A stretch of DNA of 64,000 nucleotides from Erythrobacter litoralis. Lineage in GTDB: Bacteria; Pseudomonadota; Alphaproteobacteria; Sphingomonadales; Sphingomonadaceae. The stretch is from contig NZ_SOSI01000002.1 in NCBI RefSeq assembly GCF_029760855.1, positions 1-64,000 of the forward strand, read 5' to 3'. A model generated the notes under the pieces. It was not told the origin of the DNA. It ran no database searches and saw nothing but the letters and a program-made list of their open reading frames with translations. Both the position numbers and the translations under genes were made by a program. Below are positions 52,935-61,820 of this stretch, piece by piece (positions within the stretch are counted from its first letter, which is position 1; every line of letters begins with the position of its first letter).

Positions 52935-54119
52935 ATGACGCGAGCGATGTTGGGCACTTTCATCAAGCGATACCTCCCCGTCCTTTTATCGATAAGCGTG
53001 CCGGCGACGAGCGCGGCGCAGCCTCAGCTGTCCGACCCACCCAGTCCACCATCGGCCGAAGATGCTCCGATCGCATACCTGATCGACGCTGCGAATGGAC
53101 AGGTTCTTTTCGCCCGCGAGGCGGACCGGCGATTCATGCCGGCCTCGATCACGAAGACGATGACCATCTTTCTTGCATTCGAAATGATGGAAGAGGGCAA
53201 ACTTACCCAGGACAAACGCGTCGCCGTCAGCCCTGCTATGTTCAAGGCATGGCGCGGTGTCGGCTCGACGATGTTCCTCGACGCGCAGGATCAGGTGCGC
53301 ATCGACGATCTCATTCACGGGATCGCCACGGTATCGGCGAATGACGGGGCGGCTGTGCTGGCGGAAGGGGCAGCCGGCTCCGTCAGGCAATGGGTCGATG
53401 CCATGAATGCGAAGGCTCAGGATATTGGCATGTCCGACAGTCGGTTCGGCACTCCAAACGGGTGGATGGATGAGGGTCGCACGTTCGTAACCGCTCGCGA
53501 CCTTGGAACGCTGGCACATACGATGATCGAACGTCATCCGGCGAAGTATGCGCATTATGTCGGGAAACGGGAATTCCGGTTCAATGAGATCACACAGCCC
53601 AATCACGATCCGTTGAGCGGCGTCGTGCCCGGCGCGGACGGTATCAAGACCGGGTTCACCAACCAGGCAGGCTATGGATATCTCGGCTCGGCAAGGCGCG
53701 GCGATCGTCGGCTTATTCTCGTCGTAGCCGGAAGCCCTCGCGGAACCGCACGCAATCGCGCCGCCCGTGATTTGCTCGAATGGGGATTTACGAATTTCGA
53801 TGAAAAGGTGTTGGCTACGGCAGGCGTCGAGATTGGTACGGCCGAGGTACAGGGAGGAAAGGACCGTTATGTTGGGCTGGCTCCTCGGGAGGGGGTCCAT
53901 ATCAATCTTCCGCATGATCGGACGCCGACCATGACGACGCGCATCGTATATGAGGGGCCGCTGCGCGCGCCGATCGCCAAGGGCGAGACCGTGGCGCATC
54001 TGGAAGTGTCGGCAGGGCCGCTGGGCACCTTCGAAATTCCGTTGGCGGCGACCGCGAATGTCGACGAAGCAACGCCTATTTGGCGGACATTCAACGCCAT
54101 TCTCGGCTGGTTCTCGTGA
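52935..54119 (+). CDS. D-alanyl-D-alanine carboxypeptidase (S11, PBP5-like)
   Basis: Penicillin-binding protein of 394 aa with signal peptide (about 1-28). Active-site motifs are complete: SxxK in FMPASITKTMT (about 72), SxN in TVSANDGAAV and KTG in DGIKTGFTNQAGYG. The C-terminal beta domain (PBP5_C, about 290-375) is followed by an amphipathic end (WRTFNAILGWFS) that would peripherally anchor it to the inner membrane. It trims the terminal D-Ala of peptidoglycan stem peptides. Its stop shares TGATG with tmk. Confidence 0.92.
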   Translation: MTRAMLGTFIKRYLPVLLSISVPATSAAQPQLSDPPSPPSAEDAPIAYLIDAANGQVLFAREADRRFMPASITKTMTIFLAFEMMEEGKLTQDKRVAVSPAMFKAWRGVGSTMFLDAQDQVRIDDLIHGIATVSANDGAAVLAEGAAGSVRQWVDAMNAKAQDIGMSDSRFGTPNGWMDEGRTFVTARDLGTLAHTMIERHPAKYAHYVGKREFRFNEITQPNHDPLSGVVPGADGIKTGFTNQAGYGYLGSARRGDRRLILVVAGSPRGTARNRAARDLLEWGFTNFDEKVLATAGVEIGTAEVQGGKDRYVGLAPREGVHINLPHDRTPTMTTRIVYEGPLRAPIAKGETVAHLEVSAGPLGTFEIPLAATANVDEATPIWRTFNAILGWFS

Positions 54120-54757
54120 TGCACGGAAAATTCATTGCCCTCGAGGGCGGCGAGGGGGCGGGCAAATCGACACAGGCCCGGCTTCTTGCCTCGGCGCTGC
54201 GGGAATGCGGAATTGAGGTCGACGCGACGAGAGAGCCCGGTGGAACGCCGGGTGCGGAAGCGATCCGTCAGCTGATACTCGACCCTCCGGGAGAGGGGTG
54301 GGGCGCGCCCTCTGAAGCGCTCCTTTTCGCCGCCGCCCGGGCGGATCATGTCGAAAAGCGCATTCGTCCTGCCTTGGCGCGCGGGACCTGGATTGTGTCC
54401 GACCGCTTTCTCGATAGCAGCCGCGCCTATCAGGGGTTTGCACTTTCCATCGGAGACGAAGCGGTGCGCACCTTGCATAAGATAGGCAGCCAAGATCTTC
54501 TGCCCGACCTGACCATTGTGCTCGCGGCGGAAGAGGCGACGTCTTCGCTCCGCTTGCGCCAGCGCGATGGCGATACGAGCGACGCGATCGGCGGGCGGGG
54601 TCGGGAATATCATGAAGCGGTAAATCGCGCGTTTCTCAACTTCGCTGAACGCGAACCCTCGCGATTTGCGGTTATTTCGGGAGAGGGCGGCGTTGAGGGC
54701 GTCCACCGCCGCGTAATGGATGCGGTTCTGCCCCTTATAGATGCATTCAAGCTATGA
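54119..54757 (+). CDS. tmk: Thymidylate kinase
   Basis: dTMP kinase of 212 aa. P-loop ALEGGEGAGKSTQARLL, the DR-type motif SDRFLDSSRAYQG, and a LID region with RLRQRDGDTSD. It makes dTDP for DNA synthesis. The ATG at 54119 is preceded by the carboxypeptidase stop (TGATG); the stop overlaps holB as ATGA. tmk-holB-metG-tatD is a widespread bacterial order. Confidence 0.96.
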   Translation: MHGKFIALEGGEGAGKSTQARLLASALRECGIEVDATREPGGTPGAEAIRQLILDPPGEGWGAPSEALLFAAARADHVEKRIRPALARGTWIVSDRFLDSSRAYQGFALSIGDEAVRTLHKIGSQDLLPDLTIVLAAEEATSSLRLRQRDGDTSDAIGGRGREYHEAVNRAFLNFAEREPSRFAVISGEGGVEGVHRRVMDAVLPLIDAFKL

Positions 54758-55698
54758 CCTATATCGGTCACGAGCAGGCGTGGGACAGTTGGACGCGCGC
54801 GACCAAAGGCCAGCGGATGCATCACGCGTGGCTACTTGCCGGTAAGAAAGGGCTTGGAAAGGCAGGCTTCGCACAAGCAGCCGCGCGCCGATTGCTTGGC
54901 GCTGGGACTGAATTGCATCCCGATATCCTATCGCTGACCTATGGCGCGAAGGACGACAAGGAGGAGCGCAAGCGAGCGGACGGCAAAGCGTATGAAAGCG
55001 CCCGCAGCATCCGTATTGCGCAGGTGCGCGCCATGCAGCGGCGCCTTACGACCAAGCCGACGCTCGGCGATCGACGCATCGTCATCATCGACGCTGCCGA
55101 CGATCTCGAACGCAATGCCGCTAATGCTTTGTTGAAAAGTTTGGAAGAGCCGCCGCAGGGCACCACCTTCCTGCTCATTACGCATCGTCCGGCACGACTT
55201 CTTCCGACGATCCGTTCGCGCTGTCGAACGCTGCGGTTTCCCTCGTTGTCCGACCAAGTGATGGACGAATTGCTTCGCGATCTGGCACCGGACGCGGAGG
55301 CAGAAACACGAACGGCTGCGGTGAAGGCTGCCGCCGGCTCTCCCGGAGCCGCAATCTCTTTCGTCCGAATGGATTTGGGCGAGGCTGCCACGCTTATGAG
55401 TTCGATCCTCAAGGAGGGGGACCGCGGCTTCGCGTTGCGAGGTGCGTTGGCCGGCGTGATCGGCGCTCGGCCGGATCGTGACCGTTTGCAGGCCGTGCTC
55501 GATCTTGCCAGATCGACCCTTGCGGAAGAGGTCGAGCAGGCAAGCCGCGATCCCTCGCCGCTGATCGATGCGCACGGCGAGCTCGTGCGGCTGACCGCCG
55601 AACAGCCAATCTTCAATTACGACGCCGGTCTTCTCGCAATGGAAATCGGAACCTTGCTCGCAAAAGCGGGGGCCGCTAGCGCGTCGGTCGATGCCTGA
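54754..55698 (+). CDS. holB: DNA polymerase III, delta' subunit
   Basis: Clamp-loader subunit of 314 aa. AAA+-like N-terminal domain with a degenerate P-loop (LLAGKKGLGKAGFA), the IDAADDLERNAANALLKSLE helix and the SRC motif in TIRSRCRTLRF, which contributes the arginine finger to the neighbouring subunit. The usual zinc site is reduced. It overlaps tmk (ATGA) and metG (8 bases). Confidence 0.93.
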   Translation: MTYIGHEQAWDSWTRATKGQRMHHAWLLAGKKGLGKAGFAQAAARRLLGAGTELHPDILSLTYGAKDDKEERKRADGKAYESARSIRIAQVRAMQRRLTTKPTLGDRRIVIIDAADDLERNAANALLKSLEEPPQGTTFLLITHRPARLLPTIRSRCRTLRFPSLSDQVMDELLRDLAPDAEAETRTAAVKAAAGSPGAAISFVRMDLGEAATLMSSILKEGDRGFALRGALAGVIGARPDRDRLQAVLDLARSTLAEEVEQASRDPSPLIDAHGELVRLTAEQPIFNYDAGLLAMEIGTLLAKAGAASASVDA

Positions 55699-57250
55699 TC
55701 CTTATTACATTACCACCGCGATCCATTATCCCAATGGCAAGCCGCATATCGGCCACGCCTACGAAACGATCGCCGCCGACGTGATGGCGCGGTTTCAGCG
55801 CCTGCGCGGTCGTGAGGTGCGCTTCCAGACCGGAACCGACGAGCACGGGCTTAAAATGGCGCAGAAAGCGCGCGAACTGGGTCAGACCCCGCGCGCCTTG
55901 GCGGACGAAATGTCGGGCTATTTCAAAGCACTGTTCGATAAACTCGATATTTCTTACGACCGGTTCCTCCGCACCACCGATGTCGATCATCACGAGGCAA
56001 GCCGTGCAATCTGGCGGGCAATGGAAGCGAAGGGCGACATATACCTCGACCGCTATGAAGGCTGGTATTCGATCAGGGACGAGGCCTTTTATGACGAAAA
56101 GGAATTGGTCGAAGGGGAGGGCGGCGAACGCCTTTCGCCCCAAGGAACGCCTGTCGAATGGACCGAGGAGGAAACCTGCTTCTTCCGGCTTTCTGCATAT
56201 CAGGATCGCCTGATAGAGCTGCTCAACCGGCCCGGATTTTGCGAACCCGCAAGCCGGCGGAATGAGATGCTCGCCTTTGTCGAGGGTGGGTTGAAAGACC
56301 TTTCGATCAGCCGGACGAGTTTCGATTGGGGCGTGAAGGTACCGGGTCACGACGATCACGTCATGTATGTATGGGTCGATGCCCTCACGAATTACGTAAC
56401 CGGAGTTGGCTATCCGGATGGCGGGGAGATGTGGGAGAAATTCTGGCCCGCCGATCTCCATTTGATCGGCAAGGATATCGTGCGGTTCCACACGGTCTAT
56501 TGGCCGGCATTCCTTATGAGCGCGGACCTGCCGTTACCGAAAAAGGTGTTCGGCCATGGCTTTCTGCTCAATCGAGGGCAGAAGGAATCCAAGTCGCTTG
56601 GTAACGTCACCGATCCGGGCGAGTTGGCGGATCGCTTCGGGGTCGATGCGCTGCGCTACTTCCTGATGGCGGAAGTCACCTTCGGGCAAGATGGCAGCTA
56701 TTCCGCCGAAGCTCTAGTAAACAAAGTTAATGCGGAACTGGCGAACAGCTTCGGCAATCTTGCACAGCGCACCCTGTCGATGGTTCAAAAGAATATGGAC
56801 GGCGCGCTCGAACGTTTCGAGACTTCGGGCGAGGACAAGGCCTTGCTGACAATCGTCCAGGTTGCCTGCCGTAATGCACTGCCAGACGCGTTCGACAGTC
56901 TTTCGTTCAGCACAGGCATCGAAGCGTGGCTGCGCGCGGTCTATGCTTGCAACCAATATGTCGACGAACAGGCGCCGTGGTCGCTCAAGAAGACCGATCC
57001 TAAACGAATGAAGGTCGTGTTGCAGACTCTCGTACTCGCGATCCGCGATCTGGCGATCGCTATTCAGCCCGTTATCCCGACCAAGGCCGCTGCAGTCCTC
57101 GACCAACTCGATGTGCCAGACAATGCAAGGGACTTCGCTGCGCTTTCCGACGAGAGCTGGTTCGATGCGCGCGTCGCGACCGGCAAGACGCTCGACAAGC
57201 CGTCGCCGATCTTCCCCCGGCTCGAACTGTCTGAAGCGGAGACGGCGTGA
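55691..57250 (+). CDS. metG: Methionyl-tRNA synthetase
   Basis: Class I synthetase of 519 aa. HIGH in NGKPHIGHAYETIAAD and the second signature as KESKS (LNRGQKESKSLGNVTD) instead of KMSKS. It is the short form: no zinc knuckle cysteines in the connective peptide and no C-terminal EMAP-like tRNA-binding domain. It charges initiator and elongator tRNA-Met. Overlaps holB at its start and tatD at its end. Confidence 0.95.
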   Translation: MPDPYYITTAIHYPNGKPHIGHAYETIAADVMARFQRLRGREVRFQTGTDEHGLKMAQKARELGQTPRALADEMSGYFKALFDKLDISYDRFLRTTDVDHHEASRAIWRAMEAKGDIYLDRYEGWYSIRDEAFYDEKELVEGEGGERLSPQGTPVEWTEEETCFFRLSAYQDRLIELLNRPGFCEPASRRNEMLAFVEGGLKDLSISRTSFDWGVKVPGHDDHVMYVWVDALTNYVTGVGYPDGGEMWEKFWPADLHLIGKDIVRFHTVYWPAFLMSADLPLPKKVFGHGFLLNRGQKESKSLGNVTDPGELADRFGVDALRYFLMAEVTFGQDGSYSAEALVNKVNAELANSFGNLAQRTLSMVQKNMDGALERFETSGEDKALLTIVQVACRNALPDAFDSLSFSTGIEAWLRAVYACNQYVDEQAPWSLKKTDPKRMKVVLQTLVLAIRDLAIAIQPVIPTKAAAVLDQLDVPDNARDFAALSDESWFDARVATGKTLDKPSPIFPRLELSEAETA

Positions 57251-58029
57251 TGCTGGTCGATAGTCATTGCCATCTCGAATACGAAGGGTTGGTCGAAAGT
57301 CAGGACGATGTCCTCGACCGGGCTCGCGCACGCGGCGTCGGTGCGTTTCTCAATATCTCGACCAAGCAGTCGGAATGGGCGCAGGTCGTCGGCACGGCAA
57401 ACCGGCGTGATACCGTTTGGGCGAGCGTCGGCATCCACCCACACAATGCCGATGACCATCCGGAATTGACCCGCGCGGAACTGCTTGAAGCCACTCGCAA
57501 TGCGCGAGTGATTGGCATCGGTGAAACCGGCCTCGACTACTATTACGATCACTCCGATCGCGAAGCGCAGAAGCGACTTTTCCGCATGCACATATCGGTA
57601 AGTCGAGAAACCGGCCTGCCGTTGATCATCCATACGCGCGACGCAGAAGAGGATACACTCGCAATCCTCCGCGAAGAAATGGGGCAGGGGACCTTCGCGG
57701 CTCTGATTCACTGCTTCACAGCGTCCGCCGAATTCGGCGAACACGTGCTGGAACTTGGTTTGTCGATTTCACTCTCCGGTATCGTGACCTTCAAGAATGC
57801 CAAAGACTTGCAGGCATTTGCAAAGACCCTACCGCAAGACCGGCTTTTGGTCGAAACGGACAGCCCGTTTCTCGCGCCCGTTCCGCATCGCGGCAAGACG
57901 TGCGAACCGGCTTTCGTCGGCGACACCGCCGCTTTTCTTGCCGAACTACGAAACGAGGAACCCGACGACCTAGCACGGTACACGACGGATAACTTCTATC
58001 GTCTATTTTCCAAAGCGCAGCGACCGTGA
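57250..58029 (+). CDS. TatD family deoxyribonuclease
   Basis: Metal-dependent hydrolase of 259 aa with the TIM-barrel metal ligands in order: VDSHCHLEYE, GIGETGLDYYYD, LIIHTRDAEEDT, IHCFT and ETDSPFLAP. TatD/YcfH-type enzymes degrade DNA 3' ends and may have D-aminoacyl or repair roles. ATG 57250 overlaps the metG stop (TGATG); GTG 57247 adds one residue. Part of the tmk-holB-metG-tatD-MBL run. Confidence 0.93.
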   Translation: MLVDSHCHLEYEGLVESQDDVLDRARARGVGAFLNISTKQSEWAQVVGTANRRDTVWASVGIHPHNADDHPELTRAELLEATRNARVIGIGETGLDYYYDHSDREAQKRLFRMHISVSRETGLPLIIHTRDAEEDTLAILREEMGQGTFAALIHCFTASAEFGEHVLELGLSISLSGIVTFKNAKDLQAFAKTLPQDRLLVETDSPFLAPVPHRGKTCEPAFVGDTAAFLAELRNEEPDDLARYTTDNFYRLFSKAQRP

Positions 58030-58793
58030 AACTGCTGATGCTCGGCAGCGGAACGTCGACCGGCGTGCCGCGGATCGGCGAGGATTGGGGCGAATGCGAC
58101 CCGAAAGAGCCGCGCAATCGGCGAAGCAGGGTCTCGATCATCGTCGAGAGCAATGCAGGTCAGCGCATTCTTGTCGATACGTCGCCCGACCTGCGCAACC
58201 AGTTGCTGGCGAACGGTATCGAGAAAGTCGATGCCGTATTCTGGACCCACGACCATGCCGATCATTGCCACGGAATCGACGATCTTCGTGTCATGCGCTA
58301 CGATCGCAGCAATCCTTTGCCCGGATACGCCACGACCGTAACCGGCGAGCGGTTGAAACGACGGTTCGATTACATCTTCGCAGGCCAGTTCGGTTATCCG
58401 ACGCTCGTCGAATTACGGGACGTCAAGGATGCCAGACTGGTGTCCGGCTTCTCGTTCGATTGGGTTGAAATGCCGCACGGGCCAGCGAAAAGTACGGGTT
58501 TTCGCTTTGAAAGCGATGGTCGATCAATCGGATACGCGACGGATTTCAGCGAGATAACCGATGCTATGGTCGAATGCCTTGAGGGGGTAGATCTGCTAGT
58601 ATGCGACTGCCTGAGGATGCGGCCGCATCCGACACATGCGCATTACGAGATGGCGTTGGAGTTCGGAGGCCGCACAAATGCGCGGGCAATGGTCCTGACA
58701 CATCTCGACAAGAGCATGGATTACCGAACTGTGGCGGACTTAACGCCGAGCAATGTTACGGTCGGCTATGACGGTCTTGAGATCGAATTGTGA
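58026..58793 (+). CDS. MBL-fold metallo-hydrolase (PhnP/RNase Z-like)
   Basis: Metallo-beta-lactamase-fold protein of 255 aa. It begins LLMLGSGTSTGVPRIG, a signature of the PhnP-like group; metal ligands are in WTHDHADHCHGIDDLR, with late histidines at HPTHAHYEMALE and LTHLDKSMDY. PhnP-like enzymes are cyclic phosphodiesterases; the substrate in this conserved position after tatD is not known. Its GTG start overlaps the tatD stop, and its stop overlaps the following small gene as GTGA. Confidence 0.9.
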   Translation: MKLLMLGSGTSTGVPRIGEDWGECDPKEPRNRRSRVSIIVESNAGQRILVDTSPDLRNQLLANGIEKVDAVFWTHDHADHCHGIDDLRVMRYDRSNPLPGYATTVTGERLKRRFDYIFAGQFGYPTLVELRDVKDARLVSGFSFDWVEMPHGPAKSTGFRFESDGRSIGYATDFSEITDAMVECLEGVDLLVCDCLRMRPHPTHAHYEMALEFGGRTNARAMVLTHLDKSMDYRTVADLTPSNVTVGYDGLEIEL

Positions 58794-58966
58794 GCTGGGG
58801 CTACGCAGCCTATGCGGCGATCATGGCCGCGCTCGTCGTCGTCTATCTTCGCGGTGTACGCAGCTACGGACTGGATACGAAACGTATCGCGGTTATTGCG
58901 CTTATCTGGATCGGAATTATTGGTGGCGGATATCTTTTGGTCAGCGGTGTCCTCGGCGTATCGTAA
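58790..58966 (+). CDS. Small membrane protein (58 aa)
   Basis: Starts at GTG sharing GTGA with the MBL gene stop. Two hydrophobic helices (about 5-20: YAAYAAIMAALVVVYL; and 33-55: IAVIALIWIGIIGGGYLLVS) joined by a basic loop (RGVRSYGLDTKR), so a hairpin in the inner membrane with both ends outside is likely. No family recognised. Overlap, helices and normal codon use support it as real. Confidence 0.7.
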   Translation: MSWGYAAYAAIMAALVVVYLRGVRSYGLDTKRIAVIALIWIGIIGGGYLLVSGVLGVS

Positions 58967-59020
58967 TCTCGACTATTTAACATAATATCGATTATCATTC
59001 CGATGCAGTTGAGTATCTCA

Positions 59021-59800
59021 ATGTCCGATCAAGTCAGTCCTTCCATCAATCGACTTCTCGCGATCATGGCGCGCTTGCGCGACAAGGATGTTGGCTGCGA
59101 ATGGGATGTCGCGCAGACCTTTGAGACGATCGCTCCCTACACGATCGAGGAAGCCTACGAGGTTGCCGATGCGATCGAACGAAAAGACATGAGCGACCTC
59201 CGCGGGGAATTGGGAGATCTGCTACTCCAAGTCGTATTCCATTCACGAATTGCCGAAGAAGAGGGTCATTTCAACTTCGACGATGTTGCTGAGGCTGTCT
59301 CCAGGAAGATGGAAGCGCGGCATCCTCATATCTTCGGCTCAGAAGGCGGAACAATGGATTCTTCGCGCTGGGAGGACTTGAAGGCGCGGGAACGCTTGGA
59401 CGCGGGATCGACCAGCGCCATGGATGGTGTGGCGAACGCCCTACCAGCTTTGCTTCGCGCGCAAAAACTGCAGAAACGCGCGGCGCGCGATGGGTTCGAC
59501 TGGCCTGATCGAGCCGGGCCGAGAGCCAAAGTTATCGAAGAATTGGAGGAGCTCGAAACCGCCGCCCCGGACGCGGTCGAGGAAGAAGCCGGTGACCTGC
59601 TATTCGCTGCGGTCAATGTGGTGAGGAGCTATGGCGTCGACGCCGAACAAGCACTCAAGCAAGCCAGCGCCAAATTCGAGCGCAGGTTCCGTGCGATGGA
59701 GAGAGAGGCAGATGGCCCCTTCTCCGATCTGCCGTTACCGGAGCAGGAAGTGTTATGGGTGAAGGTCAAAAGCCTCGAAAAGCACGAACTTGAAGCATAG
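59021..59800 (+). CDS. mazG: Nucleoside triphosphate pyrophosphohydrolase MazG
   Basis: Protein of 259 aa with two MazG (all-alpha NTP-PPase) domains. First: CEWDVAQTFETIAPYTIEEA with acidic EEAYEVADAIE and LGDLLLQVVFHSRIAEE; second: KVIEELEELETAAPDAVEEE and AGDLLFAAVNVVRSYG. It hydrolyses NTPs and dNTPs and can lower ppGpp in stress. ATG 59021 (MSDQVSP) is preferred over 59003. It is convergent with hflX, three bases apart. Confidence 0.93.
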   Translation: MSDQVSPSINRLLAIMARLRDKDVGCEWDVAQTFETIAPYTIEEAYEVADAIERKDMSDLRGELGDLLLQVVFHSRIAEEEGHFNFDDVAEAVSRKMEARHPHIFGSEGGTMDSSRWEDLKARERLDAGSTSAMDGVANALPALLRAQKLQKRAARDGFDWPDRAGPRAKVIEELEELETAAPDAVEEEAGDLLFAAVNVVRSYGVDAEQALKQASAKFERRFRAMEREADGPFSDLPLPEQEVLWVKVKSLEKHELEA

Positions 59801-59803
59801 ACT

Positions 59804-61129
59804 TCAAAGGCTTTCGAACTGACCCAGTTCCTTCGGATTAAGCCGCACGACGAACTTACGCAGAGGGCCATCCACGCCCTGCCCGGCATCGCTTTCCTCA
59901 AGAACATCGCCATGCGCATGAAGCCAAGCGATCCGGCGACCATCGGAAGTCGGCAATTCGAACGTCTTGACCAAGGCTTTTTCGGTCAGCATTTCGCTAA
60001 GCCGCGCCAATACATCGCCAACGCCTGTTCCATCTAGCGCCGAAGCCGCCACGACATCGGGATCGCTGTTTGCAAGCGGTTCGAGTTCCGCGCGAGCGTC
60101 TTCACTCAACGCGTCCCATTTGTTCCAGATTTCGAGGATGGGAATGGTGCTTTCGCCCCCCTCCCCCTTCTCGATGACGTCGAGATCAGTAAGCACCTGA
60201 AGAACCTGAGCCTTTTGGGCCGCCGCGTTGGGGTTGGCCATATCGCGAATGTGACAGATGACATCTGCCCCGGTCACTTCTTCCAAAGTCGCGCGAAATG
60301 CGGCGACGAGCTGCGTCGGCAGGTCCGAGATGAAGCCTACCGTGTCCGATAAAATCGCCTTTTCGACACCCGGCAGTGCGATCGCACGCATCGTCGGATC
60401 GAGGGTAGCAAAAAGAAGGTCTTCGGCCATCACATCCGAGCCTGTGAGACGATTGAACAGCGTCGATTTGCCCGCGTTCGTATAGCCGACCAGCGCGATG
60501 ACGGGCCATGGTGCTCGCTCGCGCCGGTCGCGGTGAAGGGTACGAGTTTTGCGAACCTGCTCCAGATCGCGCCGCAACCGTCCCATGCGCTGTCGAATCA
60601 TTCGACGGTCCGCCTCGATCTGCGTTTCGCCCGGACCGCCGAGAAAGCCGAAGCCGCCACGCTGACGTTCGAGGTGAGTCCAGCTACGTACGAGCCGGCT
60701 TTGCTGGTAATCCAGATGCGCCAGTTCGACCTGCAGGCGACCCTCCGCCGTGTCCGCACGTTCTCCGAAGATCTCGAGGATCAAACCCGTTCGATCAATG
60801 ACCTTGCGCGACAGTTTCTCCTCGAGGTTGCGCTGCTGGATCGGCGTAAGCGAACCGTCGACCACGACGAGTTCCGCCTCGTTCTGTTCACATGCGGTCG
60901 CGATGTTCTCGACTTGGCCAGACCCAAACAGGAGGTTCGGCCTGACTTCTCGAACCGGCAGGACAAAACTTTCGGCGATCTCGATGCCGATCGCCAATGC
61001 CAAGCCTTCTGCCTCGGCGAGACGGCTTCGAGCATCGAGGTCGTAATTCGTCCCACGAATATCCGGACACACCACGAGAGCGCATGCGCCACGCGTTACT
61101 TCGCCGAGAAGGTCGTCGTCGAAGCTCAG
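59804..61129 (-). CDS. hflX: GTPase HflX; probable CTG start
   Basis: Ribosome-associated GTPase of 441 aa. N-terminal HflX domain with [10 protein letters not shown] and [15 protein letters not shown], the linker [12 protein letters not shown], then the G domain: GYTNAGKST (G1), [12 protein letters not shown] (G3) and IWNKWDAL (G4). HflX splits stalled or heat-damaged ribosomes. No ATG, GTG or TTG lies where the family starts. The CTG at 61129 (then [19 protein letters not shown]) fits, has GAGGA seven bases upstream and shares CTGA with the hfq stop. Downstream starts (GTG GTG in ALVV) would cut a conserved strand. Confidence 0.92.
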   Translation of the reverse strand: MSFDDDLLGEVTRGACALVVCPDIRGTNYDLDARSRLAEAEGLALAIGIEIAESFVLPVREVRPNLLFGSGQVENIATACEQNEAELVVVDGSLTPIQQRNLEEKLSRKVIDRTGLILEIFGERADTAEGRLQVELAHLDYQQSRLVRSWTHLERQRGGFGFLGGPGETQIEADRRMIRQRMGRLRRDLEQVRKTRTLHRDRRERAPWPVIALVGYTNAGKSTLFNRLTGSDVMAEDLLFATLDPTMRAIALPGVEKAILSDTVGFISDLPTQLVAAFRATLEEVTGADVICHIRDMANPNAAAQKAQVLQVLTDLDVIEKGEGGESTIPILEIWNKWDALSEDARAELEPLANSDPDVVAASALDGTGVGDVLARLSEMLTEKALVKTFELPTSDGRRIAWLHAHGDVLEESDAGQGVDGPLRKFVVRLNPKELGQFESL

Positions 61130-61668
61130 TGGTCTTCCTCGGATATATCTTCGGACAGGTCTACAGGTGTCGCAGGTTGGATCGTTGAGACCGCATGCTT
61201 GTATGCGAGTTGCACATAACCATCGCGTTCGAGCAGCATGCAAAACAGATCGTATGCAGCGATTTCGCCCTGTAGCATTACACCATTGACAAGAAACATC
61301 GTAACTTGCGTTTCGCTCTCGCTGACCCGGCTGAGGAAAACATCCTGAAGAAGCCTCTGCTTCGCATTTGAGCCCTGACTACCAAACTGCGTGGCATCGA
61401 CGGGTTGGCTCGGCATGATAGTGCTGACAGCGTGTTTGTAAACGAGCTGGGATTGACCGTCTCGTCGCAACAGGATGCTGAAATTATCGAACCACGTGAC
61501 GATACCCTGAAGCTTTACGCCTTTAACAAGAAAGATCGTTACCGGCATTTTCTCCTTTCGGAGTAAATTCAGAAAAGCATCTTGCAGCCCGGGGCGTTTC
61601 TCTTTCGTCTTCGGCTCTGCCGGTTTGACCGACTTCGGCCTAGCCGTCAGCGTTCTTTCGCTTGGCAT
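61126..61668 (-). CDS. hfq: Tandem (double) RNA chaperone Hfq
   Basis: Protein of 180 aa with two Hfq Sm domains in one chain. Domain 1 (about 27-91): [53 protein letters not shown]. Domain 2 (about 106-170): [54 protein letters not shown]29/Q108 and YKH 77-79/156-158 match at 79-residue spacing. A charged N-terminal extension precedes. Domain 2 is more divergent (YD for FD, E for R). Ordinary Hfq is a hexamer, so this may form a trimer of tandem chains. GGAG eight bases before ATG. Operon with hflX. Confidence 0.93.
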   Translation of the reverse strand: MPSERTLTARPKSVKPAEPKTKEKRPGLQDAFLNLLRKEKMPVTIFLVKGVKLQGIVTWFDNFSILLRRDGQSQLVYKHAVSTIMPSQPVDATQFGSQGSNAKQRLLQDVFLSRVSESETQVTMFLVNGVMLQGEIAAYDLFCMLLERDGYVQLAYKHAVSTIQPATPVDLSEDISEEDH

Positions 61669-61820
61669 GTACGTTCTCCGTTTCTTGGCCGCACATCTTA
61701 TCGCGGCAATCTGGACACAACCACCGCGTCCGATATCTGAAGTGGGTACTCCCTTATTTTGTAAAGCCTATTGCACCGTTCGGTTTCGAGATCGCGAAAA
61801 ATTCCCTCCAAGACGTGCGG

